A DNA stretch of 64,000 nt from Erythrobacter mangrovi (GTDB lineage: Bacteria; Pseudomonadota; Alphaproteobacteria; Sphingomonadales; Sphingomonadaceae): positions 744,001 to 808,000 of the forward strand of contig NZ_CP053921.1 of the NCBI RefSeq assembly GCF_013260645.1. Reading direction: 5' to 3'. The notes beneath the pieces are model-generated. The model did no database searches and was not told where the DNA came from. It saw nothing but the letters and a program-made list of their open reading frames with translations. The position numbers were made by a program, and so were the translations under genes. Positions 9,520 to 18,829 of the stretch are shown here, piece after piece (within the stretch, counting starts at the first letter, position 1; each line of letters begins with the position of its first letter).

Positions 9520-9879
9520 TCAGAGCCCCGAAGCATCGAGCAACAGCAAACAGCCAGGCATAACCTCGGCCAGCCGACCGGGCTGCTGGAGCGCATCGAC
9601 CTCGGGCCGTGCCTGCTTGACCAGGCCTTCGCGTGTCAGTCCCGTATCGTCCATCAGCTGCGCCAGCGAACGAACGAAGAATTCCCGCCCGCGTTCGCTT
9701 AGGTCCGGCCAAGCGTGATCACCGACAGTTCCGGCGCGCTGCCGCTCTGCCGCCATGGCAATTGCCATCGAGCAGCGCAGCGCGGTCTGCTGCTGTATGT
9801 CGAGCGGGACGGGAGCGGCCTCGGCGGGGAGGGTCGAGGCTTGCGCAAGCAGGAGAACCGGGGCGAGAATAGTGAGCAT
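9520..9879 (-). CDS. Small exported protein of unknown function
   Basis: A 119-residue product with an N-terminal hydrophobic signal segment (residues 1-13, cleavage perhaps after residue 20) followed by a short acidic/Pro linker and a helical region with two cysteines (RCSMAIAMAAERQ and PGCLLLLD) that could form a disulfide. Similar small periplasmic proteins are common in sphingomonads but I cannot assign a family. It is divergent from frmA; the shared 96-base gap carries an inverted repeat. Confidence 0.7.
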   Translation of the reverse strand: MLTILAPVLLLAQASTLPAEAAPVPLDIQQQTALRCSMAIAMAAERQRAGTVGDHAWPDLSERGREFFVRSLAQLMDDTGLTREGLVKQARPEVDALQQPGRLAEVMPGCLLLLDASGL

Positions 9880-9907
9880 CGGCCTCCCCTAGAAGGCCCT
9901 TGCTGAA

Positions 9908-9929
9908 CCGCAAGCAACTTCGCTTGCGG
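9908..9929. promoter_or_regulatory. Inverted repeat upstream of the formaldehyde operon
   Basis: CCGCAAGC-aacttc-GCTTGCGG is a perfect 8-6-8 inverted repeat in the divergent gap between the 9879 gene and frmA. It could be an operator for either promoter or a leader hairpin; no T run follows, so a terminator is unlikely. Confidence 0.4.
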
Positions 9930-9975
9930 CGGCGGCTGCGCGAGACTAACCCGTGCCGCGAAGGAGAACCCATCG

Positions 9976-11088
<1,113 letters not shown>

Positions 11089-11099
11089 GGAGAAGTCCC

Positions 11100-11498
11100 A
11101 TGTTCACGCACATCCACCTGGGTAGCAGCGATGTCGAGCGCTCGAAGCGCTTCTACGACGCGCTATTCGAAGCCCTGGGTGGGGCGCGAAGCTGGAAGGA
11201 CAGCGATCGCGATCGCTGGTTCTGGCAGAAGGACGGGACCTTTCTCGTGGTTGGCGAACCGCTCGACAAGCATGACAGCCACCCCGGCAACGGGATCACC
11301 GTCGGCTTCGCGGTAGACAGCCCAGAGCAGGGCGATGCCTGGCATGCCGCCGGCCTCGCCAACGGCGGGACAACCTGCGAAGACCCGCCTGGAATTCGCG
11401 ATCACAGCGCTCAGGGCGGGATCTATCTCGCCTACCTGCGCGATCCCGATGGCAACAAGCTCTGCGCGCTCAAGTTCATGGGTGAACTGGCGGTCTGA
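11100..11498 (+). CDS. VOC/glyoxalase-family protein (first of a tandem pair)
   Basis: A 132-residue vicinal-oxygen-chelate fold protein. It starts at the ATG 11 bases after the frmA stop, with GGAGAAG as ribosome-binding site, and is co-transcribed with frmA. The N-terminal strand THIHLGSSDVERSKRFY and C-terminal YLAYLRDPDGNKLCAL are typical, but the usual metal-binding Glu after DPDGN is a Cys in this subgroup. About half the residues match the next gene, so the two are tandem paralogues. Position between frmA and fghA suggests a role with glutathione adducts; this is inference. Confidence 0.87.
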   Translation: MFTHIHLGSSDVERSKRFYDALFEALGGARSWKDSDRDRWFWQKDGTFLVVGEPLDKHDSHPGNGITVGFAVDSPEQGDAWHAAGLANGGTTCEDPPGIRDHSAQGGIYLAYLRDPDGNKLCALKFMGELAV

Positions 11499-11504
11499 AC
11501 ACGC

Positions 11505-11519
11505 AGCGATTTGATCGCT
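11505..11519 (+). other. Short hairpin between the two VOC genes
   Basis: AGCGAT-TTG-ATCGCT is a perfect 6-3-6 inverted repeat just after the first VOC stop codon. It may protect the upstream mRNA or partly separate expression of the frmA-VOC part from the rest of the operon. Confidence 0.35.
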
Positions 11520-11577
11520 TGCCAGCCCGTTCGGCGCGCCTAAGGTGGCGAATCGAAACCCAAAGGAGAGAGTACAG

Positions 11578-11958
11578 ATGTACAGTCACATGATGGTGGG
11601 CGCGAACGACATGGCGAAAGCCAAGGCGTTCTATGATGCGACCTTCAAGGCCATGGGCGGCAAGGAAGGAATCACCGACGACAAGGGTCGCCTAATCTAC
11701 ATGCACAATGGCGGCATCTTCATCGTCACCAGCCCGATCGACGGCAAGCCTGCCACCCACGGCAACGGCTGCACCATCGGCTTCGCCATGACCCCCGAAC
11801 AGGCCGATGCCTGGCACACGGCGGGCGTGGAAGCCGGCGGCACCGCGATCGAGGATCCGCCGGGCGTGCGGTCGGGCGGCATGGGTGACCTTTATCTCGC
11901 CTACCTGCGCGATCCCGATGGCAACAAGCTGTGTGCCCTGCACCGCATGGGCTCGTAA
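11578..11958 (+). CDS. VOC/glyoxalase-family protein (second of a tandem pair)
   Basis: A 126-residue paralogue of the preceding protein. The ATG at 11578 has a strong AAAGGAGAG ribosome-binding site. The N-terminal His of YSHMMVGANDMAKAKAFY aligns with the first VOC metal ligand, the HGNGCTIGF strand matches HPGNGITVGF of its neighbour, and the C-terminus again reads YLAYLRDPDGNKLCAL with Cys in place of the usual Glu. Family members include glyoxalases and extradiol dioxygenases. The substrate here is unknown; the operon context favours a glutathione thiohemiacetal or related electrophile. Confidence 0.87.
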   Translation: MYSHMMVGANDMAKAKAFYDATFKAMGGKEGITDDKGRLIYMHNGGIFIVTSPIDGKPATHGNGCTIGFAMTPEQADAWHTAGVEAGGTAIEDPPGVRSGGMGDLYLAYLRDPDGNKLCALHRMGS

Positions 11959-11961
11959 CGC

Positions 11962-12474
11962 TTGAATAGGCGTGGCGAAGCGGGATTGCTGGCCGACCTG
12001 GCGTCGCTGGCAATCCCCTTCGCCAGCCACGAACATATCGCGGTCTTCACCGTGGAGGAAAGCCGCCGGGTCGATGCCGACATCCCTGGCGCCCATACCA
12101 AGAACCTGTTCCTGAAAGATGCGGGCGGAGCCTATTGGCTGGTCACCGTCCCGGCGGAAGCGCGCGTGGACCTCAAGGCGCTACCGGGCGCGATCGGCTG
12201 CAAGCGCGTGAGCTTCGGCAAGGCGGAGGACATGGATCGCCTGCTTGGTATCGCGCCGGGTTCGGTGACACCGCTGGCCATGATCAATGCCGTGCCCGGT
12301 AGTGTGGCCGTGGTGATCGACGGCGGCCTTGCCGCGGCTGCGCGCGTGAACGTCCACCCGCTTCGTAACACCGCGACACTGGGGCTATCCGGCGCGGACA
12401 TCTTGCGCCTGCTTGCCCATTGGGGCCACCAGCCGCGCGTTGCCGCCATCCCGACGGCGCAGGAGCCCGCATGA
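11962..12474 (+). CDS. YbaK/ProX-type aminoacyl-tRNA deacylase
   Basis: A 170-residue single-domain trans-editing protein of the YbaK/ProX superfamily, which hydrolyses mischarged tRNA such as Ala-tRNA-Pro. The fold pattern is seen in AHTKNLFLKDAGGAYWLV, a KxxSFGKAEDMDRLLG core, the GSVTPLAMIN loop and HPLRNTATLGLS. The start is a TTG three bases after the VOC stop, and its own end overlaps fghA by ATGA, so it is tightly coupled in the formaldehyde operon. Its tRNA target cannot be read from sequence. ProX subtype is the best guess. Confidence 0.85.
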   Translation: MNRRGEAGLLADLASLAIPFASHEHIAVFTVEESRRVDADIPGAHTKNLFLKDAGGAYWLVTVPAEARVDLKALPGAIGCKRVSFGKAEDMDRLLGIAPGSVTPLAMINAVPGSVAVVIDGGLAAAARVNVHPLRNTATLGLSGADILRLLAHWGHQPRVAAIPTAQEPA

Positions 12475-13310
12475 CCATCGAATACCTGTCGCAGAATCTG
12501 GCCTTCGAAGGCACGCAGCACGTCTGCTCGCACCGCTCGCGCGAGACGGGAACCGACATGACTTTTTCGGTCTATGTCCCGCCGCACATGCCCGGCATCA
12601 AGCTGCCGGTGCTGTGGTACCTTTCGGGCCTGACCTGCACCCATGCGAACGTCACCGAGAAGGGCGAATACCGCAAGGCCTGCGCCGAACATGGCATCAT
12701 CTTCGTCGCCCCCGACACCAGCCCGCGCGGCGACGACGTGCCCGACGCAACGGAGGAATACGACTTCGGCAAGGGCGCGGGTTTCTATGTCGATGCCACG
12801 CAAGACCCGTGGTCGCGGCACTATCGCATGCGCAGCTATATCGAGAACGAGCTGCCCGAGATCATCGCCGAAAACTTCCCTGCCGACATGGCGCGCCAGG
12901 GCATCACCGGCCACTCGATGGGCGGCCATGGCGCACTGACCATCGGCTTGCGCAATCCCGGCCGTTTCCGTTCGATCAGCGCTTTCGCACCGATCGTCGC
13001 CCCGTCACAGGTGCCGTGGGGCGAAAAGGCGCTGGCCCGCTACATCGGCGATGACCGCGCAGCGTGGCGCGAATACGATGCGGTTGCATTGATCGAGGAC
13101 GGCGCGCGCGCCGAGCACCTGCTGGTCGACCAGGGCACGGCTGACAATTTCCTCGAAGACCAGCTCAAGCCCAGCCTCCTCGCCATGGCGTGCGCCAAGG
13201 CAGGCATGATGCCCGAGATCCGCATGCAGAGCGGCTACGACCATTCCTACTACTTCATCGCGACCTTCATGGCCGAGCATGTCGCATGGCACGCGGAGCG
13301 GTTGGGGTAA
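12471..13310 (+). CDS. fghA: S-formylglutathione hydrolase
   Basis: Serine esterase (alpha/beta hydrolase, esterase D family) that releases formate and glutathione from S-formylglutathione, completing formaldehyde oxidation begun by FrmA. At 279 residues it has the standard length. The nucleophile elbow is GHSMGGHGAL, and the family-typical WYLSGLTCTHANVTEK and late MQSGYDHSYYFIATF with the catalytic His are present. The ATG at 12471 overlaps the previous stop (ATGA). The stop is convergent with the nucleotidyltransferase gene, two bases apart. Confidence 0.96.
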   Translation: MTIEYLSQNLAFEGTQHVCSHRSRETGTDMTFSVYVPPHMPGIKLPVLWYLSGLTCTHANVTEKGEYRKACAEHGIIFVAPDTSPRGDDVPDATEEYDFGKGAGFYVDATQDPWSRHYRMRSYIENELPEIIAENFPADMARQGITGHSMGGHGALTIGLRNPGRFRSISAFAPIVAPSQVPWGEKALARYIGDDRAAWREYDAVALIEDGARAEHLLVDQGTADNFLEDQLKPSLLAMACAKAGMMPEIRMQSGYDHSYYFIATFMAEHVAWHAERLG

Positions 13311-13312
13311 CT

Positions 13313-14101
13313 CTAACTCTCGTTCACGAGAGCAAGGAAGATCCTCTCCGCCTCTTCTGAGAAGCTCTCGTTTGGCTGGCGTGCAGGTACTTCGCCAGCA
13401 CGCTCCAACTCCGCGTGGATGAGGTGGACGATTTCAGGCATCGCTTTCGCCAGTCCAGCCTCTCGCGTCTTCGCTTTAAGCTCAATCATGGCTTCGATTT
13501 GCTCGATGATCAAATGAGAGAGATCACACCTTTGCATGAGCTCTTGAAGTTGCATGGGAGGTCGGGAGCGAGAATCGAGACGCAGGCAACGAATGGCTAG
13601 CGCCGGTCGCAAAGCATAGAACAACTTCTTGACCGAGACGCCTCGTTCAACCTCTCCCCATCGCGCCACCTGGGCCCGTCCAAGGCTCGCGTAGTGCAAT
13701 GCGAAGCCGCGCGGATCAAAGAAACGATCGCCAAGCTCCACGAGCGCGCTGATCACCGGATCATCGTCAAGATAGCGAATGGGACTCTCGATCCATTCAG
13801 ACAGGGCTGCATTGTGCTTGAGCATCAGCCCCAATGCCTTGCGAATATCCCACCCATTCAGATCGACTTCGTCAACGATAGGTCGCTCAACCACATCGCG
13901 CGGCGGCGAGAGCGCCAAATAATGCTCGCGTGGCCGGACAAAGAGGAATCGAACATCGTAGTCGCTGTCGGGCGAAGGGAAGCCCCAGGCCCGCGACCCT
14001 GACTCGATTGCGAGGAGGTAGCGAATACCTTCATCTTCAGCGACCTTGGACAGACGCCGTTCAATCTCTTTGCGAATGTTTGCCGGGATTGCAGCGTTCA
14101 A
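13313..14101 (-). CDS. COG3541/RlaP-type nucleotidyltransferase
   Basis: A 262-residue DNA polymerase beta-superfamily nucleotidyltransferase. The diagnostic active-site stretch is IESGSRAWGFPSPDSDYDVRF, with the GSxxxG and DxD-type metal ligands, followed by WDIRKALGLMLKHNAALSEW, as in the COG3541 (YcgL/RlaP) family, some members of which sit in RNA-repair operons. A TTG at 14101 overlapping the metW stop (TTGA) is the likely start, since no ATG or GTG fits the homologous region. Base composition is less GC-rich than in metW. It closes the metX operon; its target is unknown. Confidence 0.82.
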   Translation of the reverse strand: MNAAIPANIRKEIERRLSKVAEDEGIRYLLAIESGSRAWGFPSPDSDYDVRFLFVRPREHYLALSPPRDVVERPIVDEVDLNGWDIRKALGLMLKHNAALSEWIESPIRYLDDDPVISALVELGDRFFDPRGFALHYASLGRAQVARWGEVERGVSVKKLFYALRPALAIRCLRLDSRSRPPMQLQELMQRCDLSHLIIEQIEAMIELKAKTREAGLAKAMPEIVHLIHAELERAGEVPARQPNESFSEEAERIFLALVNES

Positions 14102-14682
14102 CGGCTCAACTCGAACACCGCGAATTCGGCGCGGGCATTGGCGCCGCCGCGGGCAATAGGGCGCTCGCCAGCGAAGTACCAATCGTTCTCAATCCGTGCG
14201 CCCTTTTCGGCGGCGAGGTCGCGGAAATCCTTCACCGTCACGTGGTGGATGTTCTGCGTGGCGTACCAGCTGACGGGCAGGCTACGCGTCACCGGCATGC
14301 GGCCGCCGAACATCAGCGCCGCGCGCGTGCGCCAATGGGCGAAATTGGGGAAGCTGACGAAGGTCCGGCGGCCGACTCGCAACAGCTCGTCGAGCATGCA
14401 GTCGGGCCGCGCGGCGGTCTGCAGCGTCTGGCTGAGCACGGCGTAGTCGAAGCCTTTATCGGGATAGTCGGCAAGATCGCGGTCGGCGTCTCCCTGCACC
14501 ACCGACAGGCCCTGCGAGACGCAGCGTTCGACGCTGGCGCCGTCGATCTCGATGCCGCGGACGTCGCATCCCGCCTCGCGCAGGGCGAGCATCAGCACGC
14601 CGTCGCCGCAGCCGATATCGAGCACGCGGCTGCCGGGGGTGACATGGCTGGCGATCACCGCAAGGTCGGGCCGCAAGCTCAC
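14098..14682 (-). CDS. metW: Methionine biosynthesis protein MetW
   Basis: A 194-residue Rossmann-fold protein of the MetW family, found next to metX in many proteobacteria and thought to support homoserine acylation. It shows a SAM-methyltransferase-like motif VLDIGCGDGVLMLALRE and later YAVLSQTLQTAARPD and VSFPNFAHWRTR, which are typical of MetW. It overlaps the GNAT gene upstream by ATGA and the nucleotidyltransferase downstream by TTGA, giving a tightly packed four-gene operon. Confidence 0.94.
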   Translation of the reverse strand: MSLRPDLAVIASHVTPGSRVLDIGCGDGVLMLALREAGCDVRGIEIDGASVERCVSQGLSVVQGDADRDLADYPDKGFDYAVLSQTLQTAARPDCMLDELLRVGRRTFVSFPNFAHWRTRAALMFGGRMPVTRSLPVSWYATQNIHHVTVKDFRDLAAEKGARIENDWYFAGERPIARGGANARAEFAVFELSR

Positions 14683-15110
14683 GCGTAAACCCCCGGGTCG
14701 TGCAGTTCCATCGCGCTCACCGGATTGGCGAGAGGTGTCCAGCCGAACTGCCGGTACAGGTCATGCGCATCGCGCGTCATCAGCATCCACCGGCGTAGGC
14801 CCTGCAGCTCCGGGTGTGCGTGCAGATAGGCCATCATCGCCTTGGACAATCCCTGGCCGCGATGATCCTCGAGCACATAGACATCGGCCAGATAGGCGAA
14901 GGTCGCGCGATCGGTCACCACGCGGGCCATGGCGACCTGTTGCCCGCGATAGCGGACCGCCACACACAGGCTGTTGGCCAGCGCCCGGCGCACGGTGGCC
15001 AGGGGGATGCCCGTCGACCAGTAACTACCGGATAGGTAGGCATGCGCCGCGTCGGCATCGATCGCGCCTTGATCGCCCACCAGTTCATAACCGTCAGCAA
15101 GGCCATTCAT
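14679..15110 (-). CDS. GNAT-family N-acetyltransferase
   Basis: A 143-residue GNAT protein. Motif A for acetyl-CoA binding is visible as [23 protein letters not shown], and the C-terminal [13 protein letters not shown] is common in the family. Both ends overlap their neighbours by four bases (metX stop with its ATG, its stop with metW), so it is inserted between two genes that are usually adjacent. The acceptor is unknown; the operon suggests an amino acid or a small amine, but that is inference only. Confidence 0.9.
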   Translation of the reverse strand: MNGLADGYELVGDQGAIDADAAHAYLSGSYWSTGIPLATVRRALANSLCVAVRYRGQQVAMARVVTDRATFAYLADVYVLEDHRGQGLSKAMMAYLHAHPELQGLRRWMLMTRDAHDLYRQFGWTPLANPVSAMELHDPGVYA

Positions 15111-16195
15111 CCGAGGAACCCCGTGATCACCCGGTCGAGCGCGGGTACGTCGAGCAGGAAGCTGTCATGGCCGTGCGGCGCGGACAGTTCGACGAAACTC
15201 ACCGCCGCGCCCGCCGCATTGAGCGCGTGCACGACATGGCGGCTCTCCGCCGTTGGATAGAGCCAGTCGCTATCGAAGCTGACCAGGCAGAAGCGCGCCG
15301 TGGTTCCGGCAAAGGCATCGGCCAGCTTGCCTCCATGTTCCTCGGCAAGGTCGAAATAGTCCATCGCACGCGTGATATAGAGGTAGCTGTTGGCGTCGAA
15401 ACGCTGGGTGAAGCCGCTGCCTTGGTAGCGCAGGTAGCTCTCGACCTGGAAATCGGCGTCGAAGCCGAAGCTCTTGGCTTCGCGGTCCTGCAGATTGCGC
15501 CCGAACTTCTCGGTCAGCGCCTCTTCGGAGAGATAGGTGATATGCGCCGCCATACGCGCCACGGCGAGCCCGTTGTCGGGCGACTCACCGCCGTAATAAT
15601 CACCATCCTGCCAGCGCGGATCAGCCATGATCGCCTGCCGCCCAAGTTCGTGGAAGGCGATGTTCTGCGCCGAATGGCGGCTGGTCGATGCGATCACCAG
15701 CACCCGCTCCGCGCGGTCGGGCCAGTTGGCCGCAAGGCTCAGCGCCTGCATCCCACCCATCGATCCTCCGACAACCGCGTGCAGCGTGCCGATGCCCAGC
15801 GCCTCGAGCAGGCCGACATGCGCGCGAACCATGTCGCGGATGGTGATGACCGGGAACCGCATCGCATAGGGCTGGCCGTCGGGCGCCTTGCTCAAGGGGC
15901 CGCTCGATCCCATGCAGCTGCCGATGACGTTCGGGCAGATCACATGGAAGCGATCGGTGTCGATCGGCTTGCCCGGGCCGACCATGCGTTCCCACCAGCC
16001 GGGCTTGCCGGTGATCGGGTGATTGCTCGCGACATACTGATCGCCGGTCAGTGCGTGGCACAGCAGGATCGCGTTCGAACGCGTGGCGTTCAGCGCGCCA
16101 TAAGTCTCATAGGCCACGTCGACACGCGCCAGCTCACCCCCGCCGTCGAGTGGCAGCGGAGCGGGCAGAACCAGGGTTTGCGAGGTGGCTTTCAA
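15107..16195 (-). CDS. metX: Homoserine O-acyltransferase MetX
   Basis: Acylates homoserine, the first committed step of methionine synthesis. The alpha/beta-hydrolase fold shows the nucleophile elbow [10 protein letters not shown] near residue 145, the early YETYGALN and [10 protein letters not shown] segments, and [13 protein letters not shown] before the late catalytic Asp and His ([11 protein letters not shown]). A TTG at 16195 is preferred: it gives the 362-residue family length, has AAGG upstream, and avoids running into the divergent hisC; a start at 16312 would overlap hisC. Acetyl versus succinyl specificity is not certain from sequence alone. Confidence 0.94.
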   Translation of the reverse strand: MKATSQTLVLPAPLPLDGGGELARVDVAYETYGALNATRSNAILLCHALTGDQYVASNHPITGKPGWWERMVGPGKPIDTDRFHVICPNVIGSCMGSSGPLSKAPDGQPYAMRFPVITIRDMVRAHVGLLEALGIGTLHAVVGGSMGGMQALSLAANWPDRAERVLVIASTSRHSAQNIAFHELGRQAIMADPRWQDGDYYGGESPDNGLAVARMAAHITYLSEEALTEKFGRNLQDREAKSFGFDADFQVESYLRYQGSGFTQRFDANSYLYITRAMDYFDLAEEHGGKLADAFAGTTARFCLVSFDSDWLYPTAESRHVVHALNAAGAAVSFVELSAPHGHDSFLLDVPALDRVITGFLG

Positions 16196-16231
16196 ATCGA
16201 ACCTTGGGGCGAAACAATGAAACCCTGCCTC

Positions 16232-16262
16232 TAACCGCAAGCCTTGCGCTTGTCGAAGGGCC
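16232..16262 (-). repeat. Diverged REP-like palindrome between metX and hisC
   Basis: On the minus strand it reads CCCTTCGACAAG then the palindrome CGCAAG-G-CTTGCG (16236-16248) then GTT. The order, TTCGACAAG plus a short palindrome plus G-rich end, is the same as in the pair at 45261-45393. It sits in the divergent metX-hisC promoter gap, so it could also act as an operator. Confidence 0.4.
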
Positions 16263-16289
16263 GATATTCTTTCATGCGACAAAGCCGAA

Positions 16290-17390
16290 ATGGCAGACAA
16301 ACCAACCCTCAAGCCGTGGATCGAAGCGATCCATGCCTATGTGCCGGGCAAATCCAAGACGTCCGACGGGCGTCCGCTGGTCAAGCTTTCGGCCAACGAG
16401 AACCCGCTGGGCTGCAGCCCAGCGGTGCACAAGGCCTTGGCCGGGGAGCATCAGCCGAACTTCTATCCCGACCCTGACGCCACCGCATTGCGCCAGGCAA
16501 TCGGCGCAGTGCATGGCATCGATCCTGCGCGGATCGTCTGCGGCACCGGATCGGGCGAGCTACTGCACTGCGCGGTGCAGGCCTTTGCAGGGCCGGGGGA
16601 CGAAGTGGTGTTCCCGCGCTATTCCTTCTCGCTCTACCCGCTGCTGGTATGGAAGGTCGGCGCCGAGGTCGTGCCCGCCGAGGACAGCGATTACGCAGCC
16701 GATGTCGACAAGCTGCTAGCCGCCGTGACCGAACGCACGCGCGTGGTGCTGCTCGACAATCCGAACAACCCGATAGGCACCTGGCTGCCGCGCGCCGAGG
16801 TCGAGCGGCTCCATGCCGGATTGCCGCGCGACGTGCTGCTGGTCGTCGACCAGGCCTATGCCGAATTCCTCGAAGAGGGCGAAGATGACGGCGGGTTCGA
16901 TCTCGCCGCGCGTTACGACAACGTCCTTGTCACCCGCACCTTCTCCAAGGCCTTCGGGATCGCGGGGGAGCGGGTAGGCTGGGCGACTGGCGCGCCGCAC
17001 CTGGTCGATGCGCTCAATCGGCTGCGCGGGGCCTTCAACGTGACCGCGAGCGGGCAGAAGGCGGCGCTGGCCGCGCTGGGCGACCGGGATTTCGTGCGGC
17101 GCTCGCGCGATGCGAACAGCTCGATCCGCGCGCGCTTCGTCGAACAGGTCGAAGCGCTCGGCAACCACGGGCTGCGCGCGCTGCCGAGCAAGGCGAACTT
17201 CGTCTTCGTAGTGTTCGAAGGCGCATTGTCCGCAACCACTGCGCTCGATGCGATCAGCGAAGCGGGCTATGCCGTGCGCCACCTGCCAAGCCAGGACCTG
17301 CCGCAGGCGCTGCGCATCACGGTGGGTACGCAGGAGCAGATGGACGCGATCGCCACCGTGCTGCGCCAGCTGTGCGAGGCCTCGGCATGA
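16290..17390 (+). CDS. hisC: Histidinol-phosphate aminotransferase HisC
   Basis: PLP-dependent class I/II aminotransferase of 366 residues. [13 protein letters not shown] near the N-terminus, the [12 protein letters not shown] segment and the PLP-lysine motif [16 protein letters not shown] are characteristic. In histidine synthesis it converts imidazole-acetol phosphate to histidinol phosphate; in organisms where it neighbours an aromatic dehydrogenase it may also transaminate aromatic precursors. The stop overlaps the prephenate dehydrogenase start (ATGA), which supports that second role. Confidence 0.93.
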   Translation: MADKPTLKPWIEAIHAYVPGKSKTSDGRPLVKLSANENPLGCSPAVHKALAGEHQPNFYPDPDATALRQAIGAVHGIDPARIVCGTGSGELLHCAVQAFAGPGDEVVFPRYSFSLYPLLVWKVGAEVVPAEDSDYAADVDKLLAAVTERTRVVLLDNPNNPIGTWLPRAEVERLHAGLPRDVLLVVDQAYAEFLEEGEDDGGFDLAARYDNVLVTRTFSKAFGIAGERVGWATGAPHLVDALNRLRGAFNVTASGQKAALAALGDRDFVRRSRDANSSIRARFVEQVEALGNHGLRALPSKANFVFVVFEGALSATTALDAISEAGYAVRHLPSQDLPQALRITVGTQEQMDAIATVLRQLCEASA

Positions 17391-18292
17391 TCCCGAACAA
17401 TGTCGCCATCATCGGGCTCGGCCTGGTTGGCGGGTCGATCGGGCTCGCGACGCGCGCGATGCTGCCCCAGGTCGCCACCACGGGATGGGATGCCAACCCC
17501 GACGTGCGCCGCCGCGCGGCCGAGCGCGGGCTGGTCGCAAATGTCTGCGAAACCGCCGAGGAGGCGGTGCGCGATGCCGATCTGGTGATCCTTTGCGTAC
17601 CCGTTGGCGCGATGGGCGAGGCCGCCGCCGCAATCGCCGCAGCGGTTCCCTCGGGCGCAATCGTCAGCGACGTTGGCTCCTCCAAGCGCAGCGTGGGCGA
17701 TGCCATCGCCAAGGCCCTGCCCGGCGCGACCGTGATCCCGGCGCATCCCGTGGCGGGCACCGAAAAGAGCGGCCCCGATGCCGGCTTCGCCGAGCTGTTC
17801 CGCCACCGCTGGTGCATCGTGACGCCTCCGGCCGATGCCCCTGCCGAGGCCGTCGCCGCCGTGTCCGATTTCTGGGAAGGCCTCGGCGCCAAGATCGAGA
17901 TCATGGACCCGGCGCACCATGACGTGGTGCTGGCGGTAACCAGCCATATCCCGCACCTGATCGCCTATACCATCGTCGGCACGGCATCGGATCTCGAGGA
18001 CGTCACCCGCGGCGAGGTGATCAAATATTCCGCCGGTGGGTTTCGCGACTTCACCCGCATCGCCGCGAGCGACCCGACCATGTGGCGCGACGTCTTCCTG
18101 ACCAACCGCGACGCCGTGCTCGAAGTGCTCGGCCGCTTTACCGAGGACCTGACCGCGCTCCAGCGTGCCATCCGCAACGGCGACGGCGACACGCTGTTCG
18201 AACTGTTCGAACGCACCCGCGCGATCCGCCGCTCGATCATCGAGGAAGGCCAGGACGACGCGCGCCCCGACTTCGGGCGATCGGATCACTGA
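17387..18292 (+). CDS. Prephenate/arogenate dehydrogenase family protein
   Basis: A 301-residue NAD(P)-dependent dehydrogenase of tyrosine synthesis. The nucleotide-binding motif VAIIGLGLVGGSIG is at the very N-terminus; GSSKRSV, HPVAGTEKSGPDAG and the substrate-domain SHIPHLIAY are the expected family motifs. The ATG at 17387 overlaps the hisC stop, so the two genes are coupled; a start five codons earlier is possible but less likely. Whether it prefers prephenate or arogenate (TyrA or TyrC type) cannot be settled from sequence. Confidence 0.93.
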   Translation: MIPNNVAIIGLGLVGGSIGLATRAMLPQVATTGWDANPDVRRRAAERGLVANVCETAEEAVRDADLVILCVPVGAMGEAAAAIAAAVPSGAIVSDVGSSKRSVGDAIAKALPGATVIPAHPVAGTEKSGPDAGFAELFRHRWCIVTPPADAPAEAVAAVSDFWEGLGAKIEIMDPAHHDVVLAVTSHIPHLIAYTIVGTASDLEDVTRGEVIKYSAGGFRDFTRIAASDPTMWRDVFLTNRDAVLEVLGRFTEDLTALQRAIRNGDGDTLFELFERTRAIRRSIIEEGQDDARPDFGRSDH

Positions 18293-18330
18293 GGGGCTGC
18301 GAAACTGGCGGGCAATCGCCAACTTCCGAA

Positions 18331-18398
18331 GTGCGAGTAGCGAATCCAAATGGCAAGGTTTGGGTGGAAAGCGGACATTCCATGCCTTAGACTCGCAC
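18331..18398 (+). other. Long-range inverted repeat upstream of the 18418 gene
   Basis: GTGCGAGT (18331-18338) and ACTCGCAC (18391-18398) are perfect 8-bp arms around 52 bases that contain further pairing options (tggcaagg with ccatgcc). It ends 20 bases before a GTG start, so it could fold as an mRNA leader. No known riboswitch class was recognised. Confidence 0.3.
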
Positions 18399-18417
18399 AG
18401 ATAGTAGAGGGAACGCT

Positions 18418-18726
18418 GTGGACTTCACCTACATAGTTGCGGGCATCATCTCTGTTGTGGTTGGTGTTGTCGGTGGAAGCGTCTTTTTGCTGGTGCAGGG
18501 GCAGACCTTCTGGCGCTTGCTTGCAACGACAGTCCCGGTCGCGGTCGTGCTAGATCTTGCGCTGCTTCTGGATTGGAGCCGCGTTGAACCGATTACGACA
18601 TCATTTTTGCTTACTGACCTCGCGTTTTTTACCGCCTATTCACTCGTCGGCTGCTCAATTGGCGCACTTCCTTTGGTGGTCGCGCGGAGGTTGTATCGAC
18701 GACTGTCGAATACAGAGGGCGACTGA
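18418..18726 (+). CDS. Small membrane protein of unknown function
   Basis: A 102-residue product from a GTG start (AGAGGGAA upstream) with three probable transmembrane helices at about residues 5-26, 31-50 and 64-90 and a basic then acidic C-terminal tail. No family was recognised. The base composition is visibly less GC-rich than the flanking hisC and epimerase genes, which could mean recent acquisition. It is convergent with the epimerase gene. Confidence 0.6.
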   Translation: MDFTYIVAGIISVVVGVVGGSVFLLVQGQTFWRLLATTVPVAVVLDLALLLDWSRVEPITTSFLLTDLAFFTAYSLVGCSIGALPLVVARRLYRRLSNTEGD

Positions 18727-18829
18727 GAGCTAGCGTCAGAAATCGGGTCGTTAGCGGTCATGCCATTCCCGGAGTACTCAGCCTTTAGGTGAAAGAAGGG
18801 CCGCCAGTTCCGTTAGTACAGACCTCCCT

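Noticed and set aside
14552..16234. A 560-residue open frame opposite metX, GNAT and metW
   Set aside because: It spans three well-identified minus-strand genes and has low-complexity Arg-rich translation; no start signal or domain.
16196..16289. SAM-type riboswitch upstream of metX
   Set aside because: Alphaproteobacterial metX genes may carry SAM-II, but the conserved pseudoknot pieces were not seen; only a REP-like palindrome is present.
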